64,000 bases of DNA, from NCBI GenBank assembly GCA_008921705.1, contig VFFE01006977.1:1-64000 (forward strand), in the 5' to 3' direction. Under the pieces are notes generated by a model that had not been told where the DNA came from, searched no databases, and worked only from the letters and a program-made list of their open reading frames with translations. The position numbers were made by a program, and so were the translations under genes. This stretch comes from Burhinus oedicnemus. Its lineage: Eukaryota > Chordata > Aves > Charadriiformes > Burhinidae. Of the stretch, positions 29,101 to 44,100 are shown piece by piece (position 1 is the first letter of the stretch; every line of letters begins with the position of its first letter).

Positions 29101-32100
29101 CAATCGTAAGGGTTTGAATTTACTTACAGTTAAGTTTTTTCACATAAAGCTTCTCCCCTATGCATTATATCTTAAGAAAGAAAAGAAACCATGAACAGTA
29201 AAAACGGTTGCACTGCATCAAAGTACGGCTTCCTCTCTACCAACATCTGTCCCTGATCCCACCTTGGAACGCAGCCTACGACAAGGGACAGGTACAGAAC
29301 AACTGCAGGACCAGAGAGGGTTTTCCCATCTTGGAGACCTAAGCCAGCAGATGCATCTGGATATTGTGTTTAATAGCATCATAATAGTACCTTTATTCTG
29401 TAAATTTATTAATCACAGTTTAATCCATTTATACTGGTGGCCAAGCCAATAGCCTGGATAATCCACAGTTTAATTCTGAGATACCTAATCACTCAGGTGC
29501 CTTTTAGATCTTCTGTTATTCAAAACAATGTAGAAACATCCCTTAAGTATTACTCCCACATCACACACAATGCGTACTTCTAGCAGACTACTTGCAGAGG
29601 TTCACACACAGCTGGGCAAACAGCAAGTTTCCAGGGCAGTGCTAGGAGGCAGTGGGATAAGGAAGAGGAGCCTAAGGACACGGCCAGGAACTTCAGGAAA
29701 CCAGCAGGAATCAAGCCCCAGACACAGAAGAGAGAGGAGACTTTTGTGTCTATCCCCAACCCAAAAGAGGGAGAAAGAGGAGCCACACACCAACTGAGAT
29801 TGAGTAGCATGATTACCAGAAGAGGCTGCAAGAGCAGGGAGCAGAGCTTGGTGGCGTCAGCTTAACCACCAATTCAGGAACTTATTCAGATTTTCCACAC
29901 CAAGCTAGACCAAACCACCACTAGCTCAACCCTGACCTCTTAGACATTCTCCTTCTCGGCTGCTCTATTACACTTCTCCTACAGACAACATTCCCCATCC
30001 AGATGTCCCTTGTTACCTTTCTCCATATCTTCTGCTATACGTTTTTGAGATCAGAGAATCATGATTTTGCTAGAAGGGAACTCAAGAGGTCTGCAGTCCA
30101 AATTCCTGCTCAAAGCAGGGCTAAGACCAAAGGGATTAAAGGAACATCCGTAACTCCACATAGACGTGGGTGCTACTTCTACAGGATGTGGGCATACCCT
30201 AATAATGTCCTTGGGCCATTCCCAATTCCTTTCCTAAAAGTTCCCAACACTGTATTTGCCAGACTTGTGAATTAGGCTGACATTTTAAAAAATCACCCTA
30301 CCTCAAACATTGCATTTCCTGCCACAACAGGTAATTCAGAGCCCACCACTGTGCATGTTTAGTCACGGCTGCTTCTCCTCCATATGCACGCCTTTGCAGC
30401 GTTACCTGTCATTTAATCTCCCCGTTACTCATGTGATCTTCTCACTCTTTGCAGTCAGATCCGAAGGTGACTGTTGCAAGCAGTTTTCTATCAAAATCCC
30501 ATCACTTTCACAGAAGCCTTCTTTCTAAATCATTTGTGAGTAGGCCAGCTAGCACAGCTCCCAGACTGTAACTTCATTAGTTACTACCTCTTCTGCGAAA
30601 ACTATTATTCACAATCTCTGCTTCCCATCTTCCAGCCAATTACAAAGCCGGCAGGACCTGTCTTTTTCTCCATGACACTTTGACTTGCAATGAGATTGCT
30701 GTTGCTTTTGGGTTTTGAACACTTCACTCTTGGACTGCAAATAGTTCTCACAAGACCTTCAAATGTATGTGACGTGGAGAAGGTGCACAGTTGGACAATT
30801 CCAAAAATCTGGAAATGCCAAAAAAATTAAGCTCCTAATTCTAATTGGTCGAGAAAGCAAAGCACTTAAACAGCAAAGCAGCTGCTCAATTAAACTCATA
30901 GTGGTAGCTCCTTTAATTACATTTGTTTCTTGGAGGTGACACACTTGCAATCTTTTCCAGACTACAGTTAAAACAAGAATAGCAAGCAACTGTCAAAGTC
31001 AGGACAGAGGAGAAAAATGTCCTGTTTGACAGGATTATAGCAGTACCTGCATGCAATCCAAAGTACTCTGGTAGCAAGAAGAAAAGCAAAAAGAGATAAA
31101 AAACCACATCAGCAGTTACACCAGCCAAAAATCAACAATCTGCCAAAGATCACCCAACCCTCAGCTTGAATGAAATTGTTTTCTCACCAACTTACAGTGT
31201 CTGCCTTGTTCCATACTAATTCCTACCTCATTCCCAGAAGCATCTGCTGGCTAAACAAAAGCCAAATCCCATATACGAAATGCATGAATAAGATAACCGT
31301 GTACTTTTTGAGGGCCTCCAAATTACAACATGCTTTGAGCCAAATCACAATATGCTTTGAGAGTCAGTGCTAAATTTCAAGACCTCTTTTCCCAGCACTT
31401 TGCAACCACCTGTGAAATCACCGGAACGGACACTTTGTGTCCAGACCTTTCCCCAGGTCTGAGCCCAGGGAGTGCGGGGAATCAAGGCACAGCTCAGAAC
31501 CTGGCTTTGACATGATTTCAAGCAGCTAACAGCCTGCTCAGTCATGCACCCTGCTCCTCAGTCACGGAAAACAAGCAAAGTTACGCTCTCTTCACTGTAT
31601 TTCCAAAAAAAATTCTACACTGGATTGCTGAAATCAGGCTGTCGTCTTTTGCATCTATGCAGTGCAAAAGGCAGTTGAGAATGTTGTCTCATGTACTTTG
31701 GAACCACTACTGAAGTCCTTCATTCCCATGACTGTAACCCTCAAGGTTTTCTTTCTAAGCTGAGACAGTCCTTCTACCCATGGCATTTCTGCACACAAAA
31801 ACCATCCCATACCTCTCCTCACCCCCACCACTGCCTCGTCACAGAACTACAGAACAGCTGAGGCTGGAAGGCAGCTCTGGAGACCACCCAGTCCAACTCC
31901 ATCAGCTCAAAGCAGTCAGCTAAAGCAGGTTGCTGAGAGCTTTGTCTAGGTCAGTTTTGAACGTCTCCAAGGAGGGAGACTCCAATTATGACAGTCATGT
32001 GACTGAACTCTTCCAACAGGGACATGGACCATACTCATTCTTCATTAGTATTACATCAAAAAGCAATCCAAACACAAGTAAGAATGACAATACACAGTGT

Positions 32101-35100
32101 AGGCACCCCAGACCCCCTAATTTTGCCCGACACTGATGTTTTGGAATGACTATGAATAGTTAAGTCATCTAAATGACCGTTTCACATTAAATTAGTTTTT
32201 AATGACAATTTCTCTTTCTTTGGTCCATCTGGTGTCATGGACCTATAAAGCACCTCTGTACCAGTAGCATGAAAGCAAGAATACTTAACTGATGAGGCCC
32301 TTGCCAAAGAACACAACCAGCCTCTCAAACACAGAACAAAATGACTGTCCCTTTCTTCCTTTGCACACACAGATGCCTAATTTAAACCTAAGTAGCTTCT
32401 CCAGTCCTTCAATGAATTGGTTCAGAAAACATGTGGTAAGCGTCAAACCTCCCTTCCCTTAAAGGCTGCTAAGAAGACAGCTAAATATCAACTGACATAG
32501 GAGCAGAACCCGTATCAGCTCTGACCCTGTCTCCGCAGCTGAAAGCTGATGTTCCAGAAAGGACATGACAATGGGGCAATACACAATGTCACTTCCCCAC
32601 AACATTCACCCAGCCTGGAACAATTTCAATCCCACCCAGTAAGAGCCCAGCACTCTCAGGCTTTACAGTTCAGATACAGGTCAGGCCCCCTCCACAGCAG
32701 ATGCTATTTGCAGCCATGGAGCAACCTCCTCCATCAAGGGCATTCACCATCTCGCTCAACTCTCCTGAACTCCCAACAGCCACAGAGCTGCGGACACAGA
32801 CAATTCAGCCTGCCACGTCTGACTGTACGTCACCACTACCGACAGGGCCATGGCATAGTTAGCACGAGATCTCACTGTCCAGGTGTCGTACAGTGAGGCA
32901 TTCTGCTCGGCCTCAGATGTTTTAGTACTCAGAAAACCTCAGTGAACTGAGAGAGCAGAAGCTGCCCCATTTCCCATCACAGCTAACCCAACTCTCTGGC
33001 AGCCACTAAATCAGCACATCAGGTTCCAGGGTTTGGTGCTTTGCCTTTGCAGCTCCAGGAATCCACAGCCAAGGTTTTCTCCAAAGCCATTCTGATAAAC
33101 ACTGAGATAATGCAAATCATCACATCTGCCAGGCTGCACCGTTAAGCTGTCTGCCACCACGGCAAAGGATGTTCTGTGGGGATGGCAGAGCACTGGCACA
33201 GCTGGTCCCAGCCTAGCAAACGGGACAAGGGAGCTGCCTCAAACTTCATCACTCATACTCAGGCAAAGGTCACGTTTCTCCTTTTTCTCCCTAATGAAAA
33301 GCATAGAGCACACATACACAAAAGACATTTCAAATCACATGGACATAAGTATTCTTCCTCCCTGCAGATGATCCTGGAAAATGGAACAGGCAGATCTGAG
33401 GTTGGTTACTTAACGCGCCCCTGAAAGAGCTGTTGGGCACAATCTGAATGAAGTAACCTATCTGAGGACTGAGCAGGCCAGGATTTAATCCCCAAAAACT
33501 TCAACCCCAGAGACTACTCTGCCACCACAACCGATAACTTGTTCACAGCAGCAACATGTTGCATCCAGTCAAGAGGTTAGAGCATTTTGCTCAACAACCA
33601 ACAAAAGCCAGGGCATCAAGAAGGCTGACATTAAGAACAGAAGATACCAAATCTGCAGCCACTAATCCATCTTGTTTTCTTCGGTCTTACCTCTAGAAGC
33701 TGTACTGCTCCTTCATGTTCTCTTTTTGCCTCTGCCTGTGCCTAAGAAGAAATAAGAAATGGCGTAAATAAGAAAGCAGCCTACCTAAATTCACTTCTAC
33801 TATCATCATCACCCTGAATGACCATTATAGATTTAAAACACTGTACAGACTGAAAGCATCTTTGGTGTTTGGACAAAGAGCAGTGAGAGACCAGAACTGC
33901 CATTCATGAGAAAAACCCTTCAACTTTGCTCAGGCACCAGAGTTCGCCTAGACGCAGACACCCTGGTTTCCTTTATCCTGTAAGCTCACATATACCTCCT
34001 CCATACACTGCATTTCCAAGGAAACAAGGTGCAGGAGTCCCATGACTTTCCAGGGACTCAGGGAATAAAGCGTCCATTCTGTCACACGCTGCCTACCTGC
34101 TGCAGCCGTCTGACTTCCTCTTGCTTCTCCTGCAGGACTAGCAGCGCTTCCTTGTGCTCCACTTCCAGCTGCTGCCTTCGCTCAGCCACATTTCTCATGT
34201 GCTGCAGAACAATTCACAGACAGCTGAAGGGCGACATTACTGAAATACTGTCCTGGGTCCTATCATGGGCCATGAAGTCAAAACATGGCCTGTATTTCAT
34301 GTCATCATTAAACAGAGGAGAAAGTAAGAAACTCTTACCACAAGCCAGAGCAACAGTCAAAAGAAAATCCTTAAATCAGTGATGGCCACCTTATTTCCCC
34401 TCCCACCCAAATCCCTGCAGCAGCCTTTCTAAAGCACCTCTGCCCACTTTGGAAGGCCACGTTCCAGGATCCCGCAGAGCAGAATTCCCAACGGAAGCTC
34501 AGAGACAAAAGAATAGACAAAAAAGCAACGAAACAACATGTGCCACCCAAAAGCAGCACTAAGTGTCTGGACAGTCCTTCCAGCCATGTGAATCCTACTG
34601 ACCTTCAGCACCTGCTCTAGATTCTCCAGCTTGGTTTGGAGTCCTTGATTCGTCTGAATTACTGAATCCCGTTCCTTAGTAACCAAAACAACCTGCAATT
34701 TCAGGTCAGCATTCTCAGATTCAACCTGAAGAGAAAGGATTTTCAATTAGCACAAGTAGCCATAGGTATTTGTTGTGTAAATAACAGAAGACAATTTATT
34801 TCTGTATCTCAACAGCTTGCTTGCAGACCTGCTTTCTACTTGTAACGATACCAAAATCATGAACCTCCTCTCCCTCTGGCTTTCATTCAAAACAAATACA
34901 TGTGCATTTTTATCAGTCCTCAATGTGATGAGCACTTGATTTGCACATATTGCTTCTCCCACTAGACTCATCTTTCCTCCCCATTTGCAAGGAGGAAGGG
35001 ACCAGGATACATACTGAAGAGATACGAAAAAAGCACAAAGGTCTACAAGCCTTTTTAACCCTAGGTGGTAGGATTAAACACAGAGAACAGTACAGAAAGA

Positions 35101-38100
35101 CATGGCAGCCCGCTGAAATCATGTTTACCTCCTCCACTTACTACAGGAAACTGCAGCAACATATTTTGTTTCTAGAGTGCGCTGTGGCCTGATGACCATT
35201 AGCAATGCAGATTATCAAGCAAAGACAAACATTTCCACTTCGAACAAACAATTATTAAATATGCGGGAAGCCTTATGCATGGTGGCAACATTGACATATG
35301 GGACAGACAAGTGACTTTCTAACTCTTGTGCACTACATTTGTCCAGAGAAGGAGCTGGAAACAGAAACTCATGGTGGATCTTCATTGGAGTACCAACTCT
35401 TCTACCATTCTCACACACAACCCTCTGAGGTGCAGCCACCCTCCCCTAAAATTCACTCTGCAAACCGAACAATGCAAGTATCCTGCCTGCCTCCCAAGAC
35501 CTGAAGCTTTTGAGTTTTCCTTCTGGCAAGGGCAGCTCTGAACTGCAGGGGTGACTGTCTCCCCTGCCCATCGTCAGTCACCAAAACCCCTCTTTGAGGA
35601 CAACAAAAAAAATGCCAGAGGGGACTGAGGACTTTCAAACACACCACATGCTTGCACCGCTTGCAGCGATGGGTTCCGCTCTACCACCACCCTGACCAGT
35701 GCATGCCGCTCCCCACCGACCACTGTCCGTCTTTGGTTATGAACTCATTAACAAGTTACCACAGGGAAACCAAGAATGAACTTAAGTAAGGACAAAGCAT
35801 CTCACTCAAGTCTTGGGAAACTCTGTAATAAAAAGAGGGCAGTTAACTGCTCTGCTTGCAGTTACCATGGGGTACGCAGGACAGAGAGGTACACAGATGG
35901 GCACACGACCATTACGCAGTCAGCAACCTGAAAACCTAGCACGCTAGCAAGTTCTTCTCAGCAAAATTTTAGAGATGCTAATGCTCCATCTGACAAACAA
36001 AGATACTGCTTTTTACCTGTCCTGCCCATCCAGCCTTCTCGTTCAGCTGCAAGTTCTCTTCGGCCAGTCGTGCATTTTCACTTTGTACCTCCTGCAGCTG
36101 GATCTCCTGTCCAGAAACAGCAGGCATTACTACACCAAGGCGCTTAGACTAACTGCCCCAAATTATCCTGCAGAGCAGCTTCACTGCTGTGGTTGACCGA
36201 TGGTGCAGGACACTGATGGGATGCTGCTCAGGGGGCGGAAGGCAACAACATGCAGCACTCCTCAAGCAGATACCAGCCCTGTACCAAATGATCTCTTAAG
36301 TTTCTTTTCCCATTAACATAGCCTCAAAGCTTCACAGCTCCAGTTATTTATACACTGCTGTCCAGAACTCAACCTCCGCCTACAACAATTCATCAAGTTT
36401 CACTGTTGGTTTAAGATCAGAGTCTTCTTGACAAATTTCACTTAAGGAAGAAAAATTATTTGGAAGAATGATGCTAAAGAGAGTTCTAGACTGCAAACTC
36501 AAGAGTTTTAAACAGCTGATTCCAGTCTGAAACCAGGATTCAGTCTAGACTTAAAGCAATGTGAGCCAGCTATCACTCTGCCTTTGAGAATATTGTCTCT
36601 GAGCAAGCAGGTGGCCATGGACACATGCAGAGACGCTGACTGAATTTGTCAGGTCCCATCCTTCTGCAGCAACTTTGTACAGCATTAGACGAATTTAATA
36701 GTTCCATAATCACACATGACTCCACATAGACACACACGTATTTCCCCATACCAATGTTCTATGGATCATTAAATATTCTCTGGCTACTCCAAGAGCTAAT
36801 TCCCTGTGCACGCAGAGTCTCAGCCCCAGTACTTCAAGGTGAGTTGGTCGCTTCTTGACCTTGAAAAGCTACTGTCTAACAACATACAATGACCAACTTA
36901 TTGCTTAAACATTCCATTCTAACCCAGACAATGAGGCTGAGCTATGCACTATGAACTGCTTATGAGTCTGAGCTCTGCATTAGAACTGACCTGAACTGAG
37001 ATTTGAGCAGTACATAAAACATCTATCCAGAAGGTAAGCACCCTTGGCTGAAACTATATGTTGTCACAGTCACTAATGCCACCAGCGCTGCTCAGCGAAG
37101 TAGAAACAGAAGGGAGAAATCCAGATGTTGTGATATGACCTGCTAAACCTCCATGAAATTAAACAGAGGCAAGATTTCATCCAACAAATAAACAGCACAA
37201 GAAAATGACTGTGGGTTTGTGTCATTACCATCTCAAGATGCAGAAATCTTTTGACACTTGTCTGGAGTGCCTGTAAAAATAGTAAGTATCTCCTCAAACT
37301 AGTAAAGGCAAACTAGTTTCATCCAGTGATTTATGTAGCTATATTCAACCCACAGCTAGTTGAAAGACTAAATAAACAATTCCAGCCTCAAGGGCTGGAG
37401 CCCAAAATTTGTGACACTGTTCAAATTAAGAGAAAGACTGATGATTCATCATTAAGAGAAACTGAAGAGAATCCAAAAGAGGCAGGCAACAACCTAGCTC
37501 CTCTTCTACCATTATGCTCACAACAGTAGGCAACAAGAACACTTACCAGTTCTTTGCATCTTTTATGCTTTTTCCTCACTTCATGCTCAAGGTTCTCACA
37601 TTTTTTGCGCTTTTTCTTGAGTTCAAATTCCTGCATGAAACAAGCGCAAGTAGATCAGCAAGTGTTTTCTCACTGGCTCTCCAAGCTCCCCACTTTTGCT
37701 CAGCAGTTGCACCTAAAAGACTTCAGTCCCCAAAATCTCTGCCTGGATTCCATGGGTGAAAACCCCAAGAAAAAGCATAGCTCTCCTTTACCCAAAAGCA
37801 GGGTCACAACTCACCAGCTGCTGTATCTGTTGGCTGCTCTCTTGGTCTGTTATTGCATTTTTGGGAGGGAAATTTTCATGTCCTTCAGAGGCAGGTCCCA
37901 GCGGTTGCACACCTGGTTCCACCTGGAAAGCAAGCGAGATGTCAGAGAGCTCAGGGACAGCCAGGACCACGGAGCACACCAAGGGAGAAGAGGCTCTCCT
38001 GGCAGTCCCGCCTGGGAGAGCAACGCTCCACACAAAAACCTCTGAACCACACGACTGGACATGGAGGAAGGCGGACACCACGGCGGGGATCTCTCAGCCA

Positions 38101-41100
38101 CCAGAGACCTGTGCTGGGAGTCTTCTGGAGCCCAGTGCCAATCAATCCAGGCTGACTAAACCACCCCCATGCAACAGCGGGCTCCAGAAAGTGCTCAGAT
38201 CTGAGTGCCCATTCGAGCCTCATCTAAGGCTTCAATGAGAGGCATCAGCAACACCTTTCATGGCCCTCTCCAAAGCAATAAAAAGGAGATGGAAGATGGC
38301 CAGAAGGGAGAACAAAACCCTCATAAATAGCAGAAAGTAGAAATCAGTGAAGATGTCAGAATCTAAAGGTAGGGAAGAGGAGTGAGAAAATACCAAGAAA
38401 AGAAGCATCCCCCCTCAGCTGGTAGCTGAGGACTGAAACAGCAGCAGATGTGCTATGGCTTATGTGCCACCATCAAACCAGACGAAAGGAGACACTTTTC
38501 TGTACACGTTTGTACACAAGTTTCTAACAAAATGCCTTTTAATTTGGGCTACAGACAAACACATCTTTAATCCTCTGAATTTTCACTCTCAAATGATGTT
38601 TGACTTGACATTGTCTGCCTGGAGTAATCCCTGACAGCAGGGCAAGGCCTGAGGTAAACAGAAGAAAGAGGGCTTTGATAATATTTTAAACATTGAATTT
38701 AAAGTTATTTTCAATAAATAGATTGTAGGGACAAGAGATCTTTAGGATCACCAAAGCCAACTTGTACCACGAGCAAGCAGCAGGATTTTCTGACTGCATC
38801 TCAGCCTTCAACCTTCGGTTGCCCTCTCGTCAGAAGTGGAATTTCTCACTTCACTGTGAACACCCACAGTGCTGAGGGGTCTACGTTACTAACTCTGAGC
38901 TCCCTTTACAGTCAGCCATTAGGACAGCATCTAAGCACTACGCCTAAAACATTTCTTTTACCTATTTTAGGCTTGAAATCCTGGTTTTAACTACGTCTAT
39001 ATTCATGGCTCCACTGCTGAAAGCCAGAAAACCCTAAGAGACTACAGTCAAGCCCAGGCTATCAAGGTTTTCAGATTTTCTGCTACAAGGAAAATCCCGA
39101 AACCACAATCCTGCAGTGCGGCTGAGGGATTCCCTACCATCCATGGAATAAGGTTCACATGGGAATCTGGCAGTCCAAGAACCAACTGGCAGCTGGAAAT
39201 CTTGAGATCATCCACCCAAGCGACGGTACCTTACCAGCCCCAGCCCTCGGGAGCTTTCAGACGTGCTGTGAAACCAGTATTTAACTGTGGAGTACCCACG
39301 TGTAAATGTTTCTGAGACTTTTTTTTTAAACCACCTGGCACATACTAAGTTTCACACCTCCCCTCCAAAAGTATGCTTCCTCACAAACTGAAAATGTTGC
39401 GTTTTAGTCAAATTTAATGAAATTAGGTCCCAAGGAACACTAGTGGATACCAGCTAAGGTTAGATACCCACTGCACCAGTACCATGCACTATGCTTCGCA
39501 AGTCATGCTTCCCTGCAAACAGACATGCGAGGCAAATTTGCAAATTTGTGATCATTTCCCAGCAAAAAGCTTAACACAGCGATGACACTCCTAATTACAG
39601 ACAACTTAAAAAAATTACAAAATTATAAATTTGCCCACGTGGACCTCATTTCTCCCCAAGAACAAACACATACCCCAAGCCACATGCTCATATACTGTTA
39701 TTTTTCCGCAGAACCCAGGCTCGTCACCGTATTAAACAACTGATAAACGAGACTGGCACACATCACGAAGAGAGCTGGGATCTGGAGCTGCGCCACCTCA
39801 TTCACGGCAGGGGCTGGAAGATGCTGAATGAATGAGCCAGGTGCAAGGAATCTGTTCAACCATACACTTAAAAATCACTGCACAACAGCTGCTTTCCACC
39901 CCCAGCGCTACCCATGGTGTGCACCGATGCTGGCAGAGACCCTGCCGAGAGCGCAGGCTGGGGCGGTACCGGCTAAAGTCGAACAGACAGCAGGCGCAGA
40001 AGTACCTGTACTTTGGAAAATGACCAGAAAGTATAAAGCACCCAACAGAGTAAATTAAAAACGTTGTAGGCTTTCTAGAAAGCTCTGCCCTTGGCACCCA
40101 GGAAGCATCATCGCAATCCTGCCCCAAAAGAAGGGCTAGAGCATTTTCCACCTAACTGTGGCCCATTCCTTCAGCTGTGCAATGTCAGGCAGAGCTGGAC
40201 CCGAAAACCAACGCAGGTTTCAGGACAAGGGGGCAGGAAGGCTGGGTTTGCTCAGTTGTTTTGAACTCAGATCCATCACGTCCCACTGCTCAGTATGAAC
40301 TGCACCGACCCAACACAATGGGCAGTGGGAGCAAGCAGCGGCAAACAGAAGGCGGTTTGAGCCAGCCCCACCACTGCAAGAAATCCCTGCCAAATTACGA
40401 TTTGTCATTACAGAGATAAAGGTCACCCCAAACCCCTAAATAAAGGTATAGAGAAATCAGAGGGAGAACAGAGAAATGGGATTTTCCAAGGACACTCAGA
40501 GGAGAAGCTTGCTCTTTATAGTCTGGGGAAGTTCTTTGAAAGCCAGGGAATACTGCACTGACGCACTGCGCTGGGGAGCAGGACAGAAGAGCAAAATAAT
40601 TTCTTTTAATTGCAATAACTGGGTTAGTGCCCCAAGAGCTGACTTCGTCCTCAGCATGGCACCACTGCGCCCACATGAATAAAGCCCATTGAGCCCAGGG
40701 TGTTCTCAGCTACAGGTTTCAGCTAAGAGACTGGCAAAGAGCCTCCTTGCTCCCCCTTCGTTACTGCTGCCGGGCTTAGTCTTGTTGCTATTTATCAGCC
40801 AGAAAAATCTTTTGACAATGAGGACAGACTCTCCTGAATGAGAGAAATGAAGAGCATCCATGAGAAAGACCATAATACATGTTCTTGTCTGACAGAATCT
40901 GCAGGGTCAATAGAAAACCAAGGTGTGGAAGGGCCATTCGAGGAAGACAAGGGCAGAGCATTTCTCTGTGCACCTCTCCTCATCATGGAGGAATCTGGGG
41001 GCTGAAGGGCCACCAGGGCAGAAATCTCAAACTATGAAGAACGAAGCTGAGGATCTCTCTCAGACCGAACTGTCTATAAGAAGAACTGTGCAAGCCAACA

Positions 41101-44100
41101 AAATAAATGGTAACTAATCACCAAGATTAGATAATATTCACCCAAGGGTTCAAAAACCCCCTTCGGCATGAACTGAATCTCTCACTTCAGCAGTAACTGA
41201 ATCAAGACGTGCAGTGTGTCACTTCTCTGACACCGCCTTAATACGAAATAACTGGAAGCTGGCAAATGTCAAGTTTTAAGAGTATTCCAGCGGAGATCTG
41301 GGGAAACACAGACCAGCACATTTGACACCTGTTCAGGAAAACTGCTATAAAATGCAACAAAGATTAGGCAGATACTTAAAAAACCCCACGCTCACAAATC
41401 TGTAAAGAGTTTTTCAAAGGTGTTAGCAAGCAAATGGGTGAGGGACATCCAGCAGGTACAATCTGCTTGGGTGCTCAGAACACCTGCAGCCACGGTGCTC
41501 TGAAAGGCTTCCGCAGACGCTGAGCCACCACGGGATGAAGGTTTTCTCTTGGGTGAGTATCTAGTGAAAATGAGAGGACTGAAAGAGAGCCAGCAGGAAG
41601 CGTGCTCTCCATGTAGCAAAGAGACAAATGGTGAAGAGGGCCTTATGACACTGAGAGATTACAGAGGGCTGTCAGACAAACGTGCTTAGATAAAAAGGCA
41701 AAGAGATCTATTGGGAAAGGGAGAGAAAACTTCATTATGCCACCATATAAATCAACGACACAGCGCCTGGGATACTGCAGGCAGCGCTGCTTCCCCCAGC
41801 ACAAAACGAGAATGTACAAAGGAAGGAGACAAAGATGATTAACACTGAATAACGGAAGAGGCTAGAAACAAATATATAAAAAAAAAAAATGGCTGAAGGA
41901 GAGGGGCCTATAAACTCAAAAGTGACTTGGAAAAGACAAATGAGGAATGAATGAATATCCGATACATCTTCTGTAAGAGCCAGGGAGCAATAAATGAGAG
42001 CAGCTGGTGGGAGCTCGGAGGGAAGACAAGCCCCCCGTCCTCACACCGCCTACGGACGTGAAATTCTGCCCCGGGACACCGCGGATGCCGAAAACTCTGA
42101 TAATAAACCGGGCGAACCCCCACCGGGCGAAGCCCCACCAGACAAACCCCCCAGGAGCCCGCGCCCCCCGCGGGGCCGCCCCCGCCTCCGGACACCCCCA
42201 GGCCGCCGGAGCAGGGGGGCACCGGGGCACCCCAGCCCCGGCCTCACGTACCCCCCCGCGGGCAGCCGGGAGGCCTCCGCCGGCCCCTCACCCCCGGCCC
42301 GGCCCCGCCGCGCCCTTGCCGGCGGCGCCCGCCAGGACCGGCCCGGACCTCGGCCCCCAGAGCGGGCTGAGCCCCTCGGCCGGCCCCGGCCCTCCCGCCG
42401 CGGCTTCGGCCCCCGAGCGCCGAGGGGAAGCCCCACTGCCCGAGCCCGCAAGGCAGCGGAGGCCCCGGCGGGCCCGGCCCGGCAGCGGCCCGGCTCCGCG
42501 GCGGGAGAGGCGCTCCCCGGCGGTGCCTCAGACCCGCTGGGCCCGGCATCCGGCGGAGGCGGCGCCGCAGCCGCCCCCGGCCCGGTCCGGCCCGGGGACC
42601 CCGCGGGAGGGCCCGGCCTTACCTGCCGGCTGCGCGGCCCGCCAGCGGGGAGGCGGCGCCCTGAGGCGGCCGGGATGTGCCTGGGCCGTACCACTGCGGC
42701 CGCGGAGGGGCGGCCGGGCCCGGGAGGCGGCCAGGCCGCGGCCCTTGCTCCTCGGCGCGGCCTCGGGGGCTCGCCCTGGCGGGGGCCGGCGCGGCGGGGG
42801 CCGGACCCGTCCCTGTGAGGGGATGGGGATGGGGACGGGGCAGCAGCCCTCCCTGCCAGCGCCACCGCGGGCAGGGCTGCCCATCCCTCACCCGCTGGGA
42901 ACCCACGTCCGAACGGCCGCAAACACCGAAAATGTGTGTTTTCAGCAAACGAGGGCAAAAAGAGGTGTGATGTGGTGTGGTTCCCCAGGCTGGCAGACGC
43001 AGCGCGGGAGACCCGTGCTGGGGAAGATGAGCAGGGCCGAGCCCCCGGCCTCTGCGTCCCCCCTCACCCGCTGAGGCCTGGCGCTCGGATCGGTCATTTT
43101 AGACACCAGCACCGCACCGCAGTGCTCACCTGCTCTAAGAAAGTTTCCTAAGAGCGGCAATTAATGGAGTAATTAAATAGCGGAACTGCCAGATCGCTGA
43201 CCCACTTGTCTCACCTCCCTGGGTGCTTCCCCTCCTGGCGCCGGGTCTCCCAAGCGGGCCTCCGGCCACGGAGGTGGAGCGGCGATGCGGGTGTTCGGCG
43301 TTGGTGCGGGTGGTCCCAGGCGCACGGCAGCGCTTGGCAAAGCGCCGCCTGAACCGGTTTGAGAGGAACGTAGACACTCCTTGAAGTTCTTCAGCGCGAT
43401 CTGTCTCTGCAGCCGTAACACCTCTCGCTGGGATTCGCGCAACAGGCGGTCGAACTCGATGACGTTCAGGCAGCGAGGGTCATCCTGCGGGGAACGCAAA
43501 CACGACATGGTGTTGCTGACAAGCTCTAAATGGTGGAACAGGTCAAGGTGGTGATTTAACATGCAAACTCCAAAAGCCTTACTGAAGAGACACTGGCAAA
43601 AACTAGGTAGTGCGGCAGACAAAGATTTCCGTTTCCTGGGCCTCCAAAGCCTCAAAAGCTGTCACTCCGCATCCCTTATGGGAATATGTTGTTTCTCCTG
43701 CAGATAAAAACTAGTAGTAATGCTTCTGCAGCTATCCCAGCGCAAAGCACAAGGGCTTTTCTGAGTGCGTGCTTTCGCAGTGCTTGCCAGCAGAGAGCGT
43801 GTCAGGATAATATAATTTCATTTCCCAGCCAAACGAGGGCCTTAGCGGGTTCACCGCCCTGGTGTGGGTGCTGCCATTCCCTGCAGCCCTACACACACAG
43901 GGTGGTTAGGGCTTTAAATGCTGGAAAGAATGAAGAACATCTGGGACTTGTTCAGTTCTCGCTGGGGATAATGTTTGTTTTTCAAACATTCTTGATTTCT
44001 GACCTCTTCAGAGCGGGTACGGACGGATGGGCAACTATCTTTAGCGCAAGTGGTCGCTCCCATCCATGCCGGACCCAAACCCGGCAGCTTTTGAAGGAAT

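Larger units (their letters stand above)
27414..33690 (-). other. Long TSPOAP1 intron
   Basis: Intron of about 6.3 kb. It holds the candidate microexon at 27607-27624, minus-orientation CR1 pieces at about 30049-30135 and 31838-32060, and an A-run near 28687-28700. No other exon, RNA gene or complete transposon was recognised. Confidence 0.75.
37923..43214 (-). other. Long TSPOAP1 intron containing a CpG island
   Basis: Intron of about 5.3 kb. Its 5' part (about 42.0-42.9 kb) is a strong CpG island, described separately. The remainder is AT-richer with no recognised exon; a weak CR1-like piece near 38.7 kb was not accepted. Confidence 0.75.

Noticed and set aside
38700..38840. CR1-like segment in the 5.3 kb intron
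   Set aside because: Only a short, vague resemblance (ggatcaccaaagccaacttg); not enough to call.
42007..43074. Long open frames on both strands in the CpG island (355 codons on +, 302 on -)
   Set aside because: Pro/Ala/Arg/Gly-only composition comes from extreme GC content and lack of stop codons. The minus frame has no ATG start.
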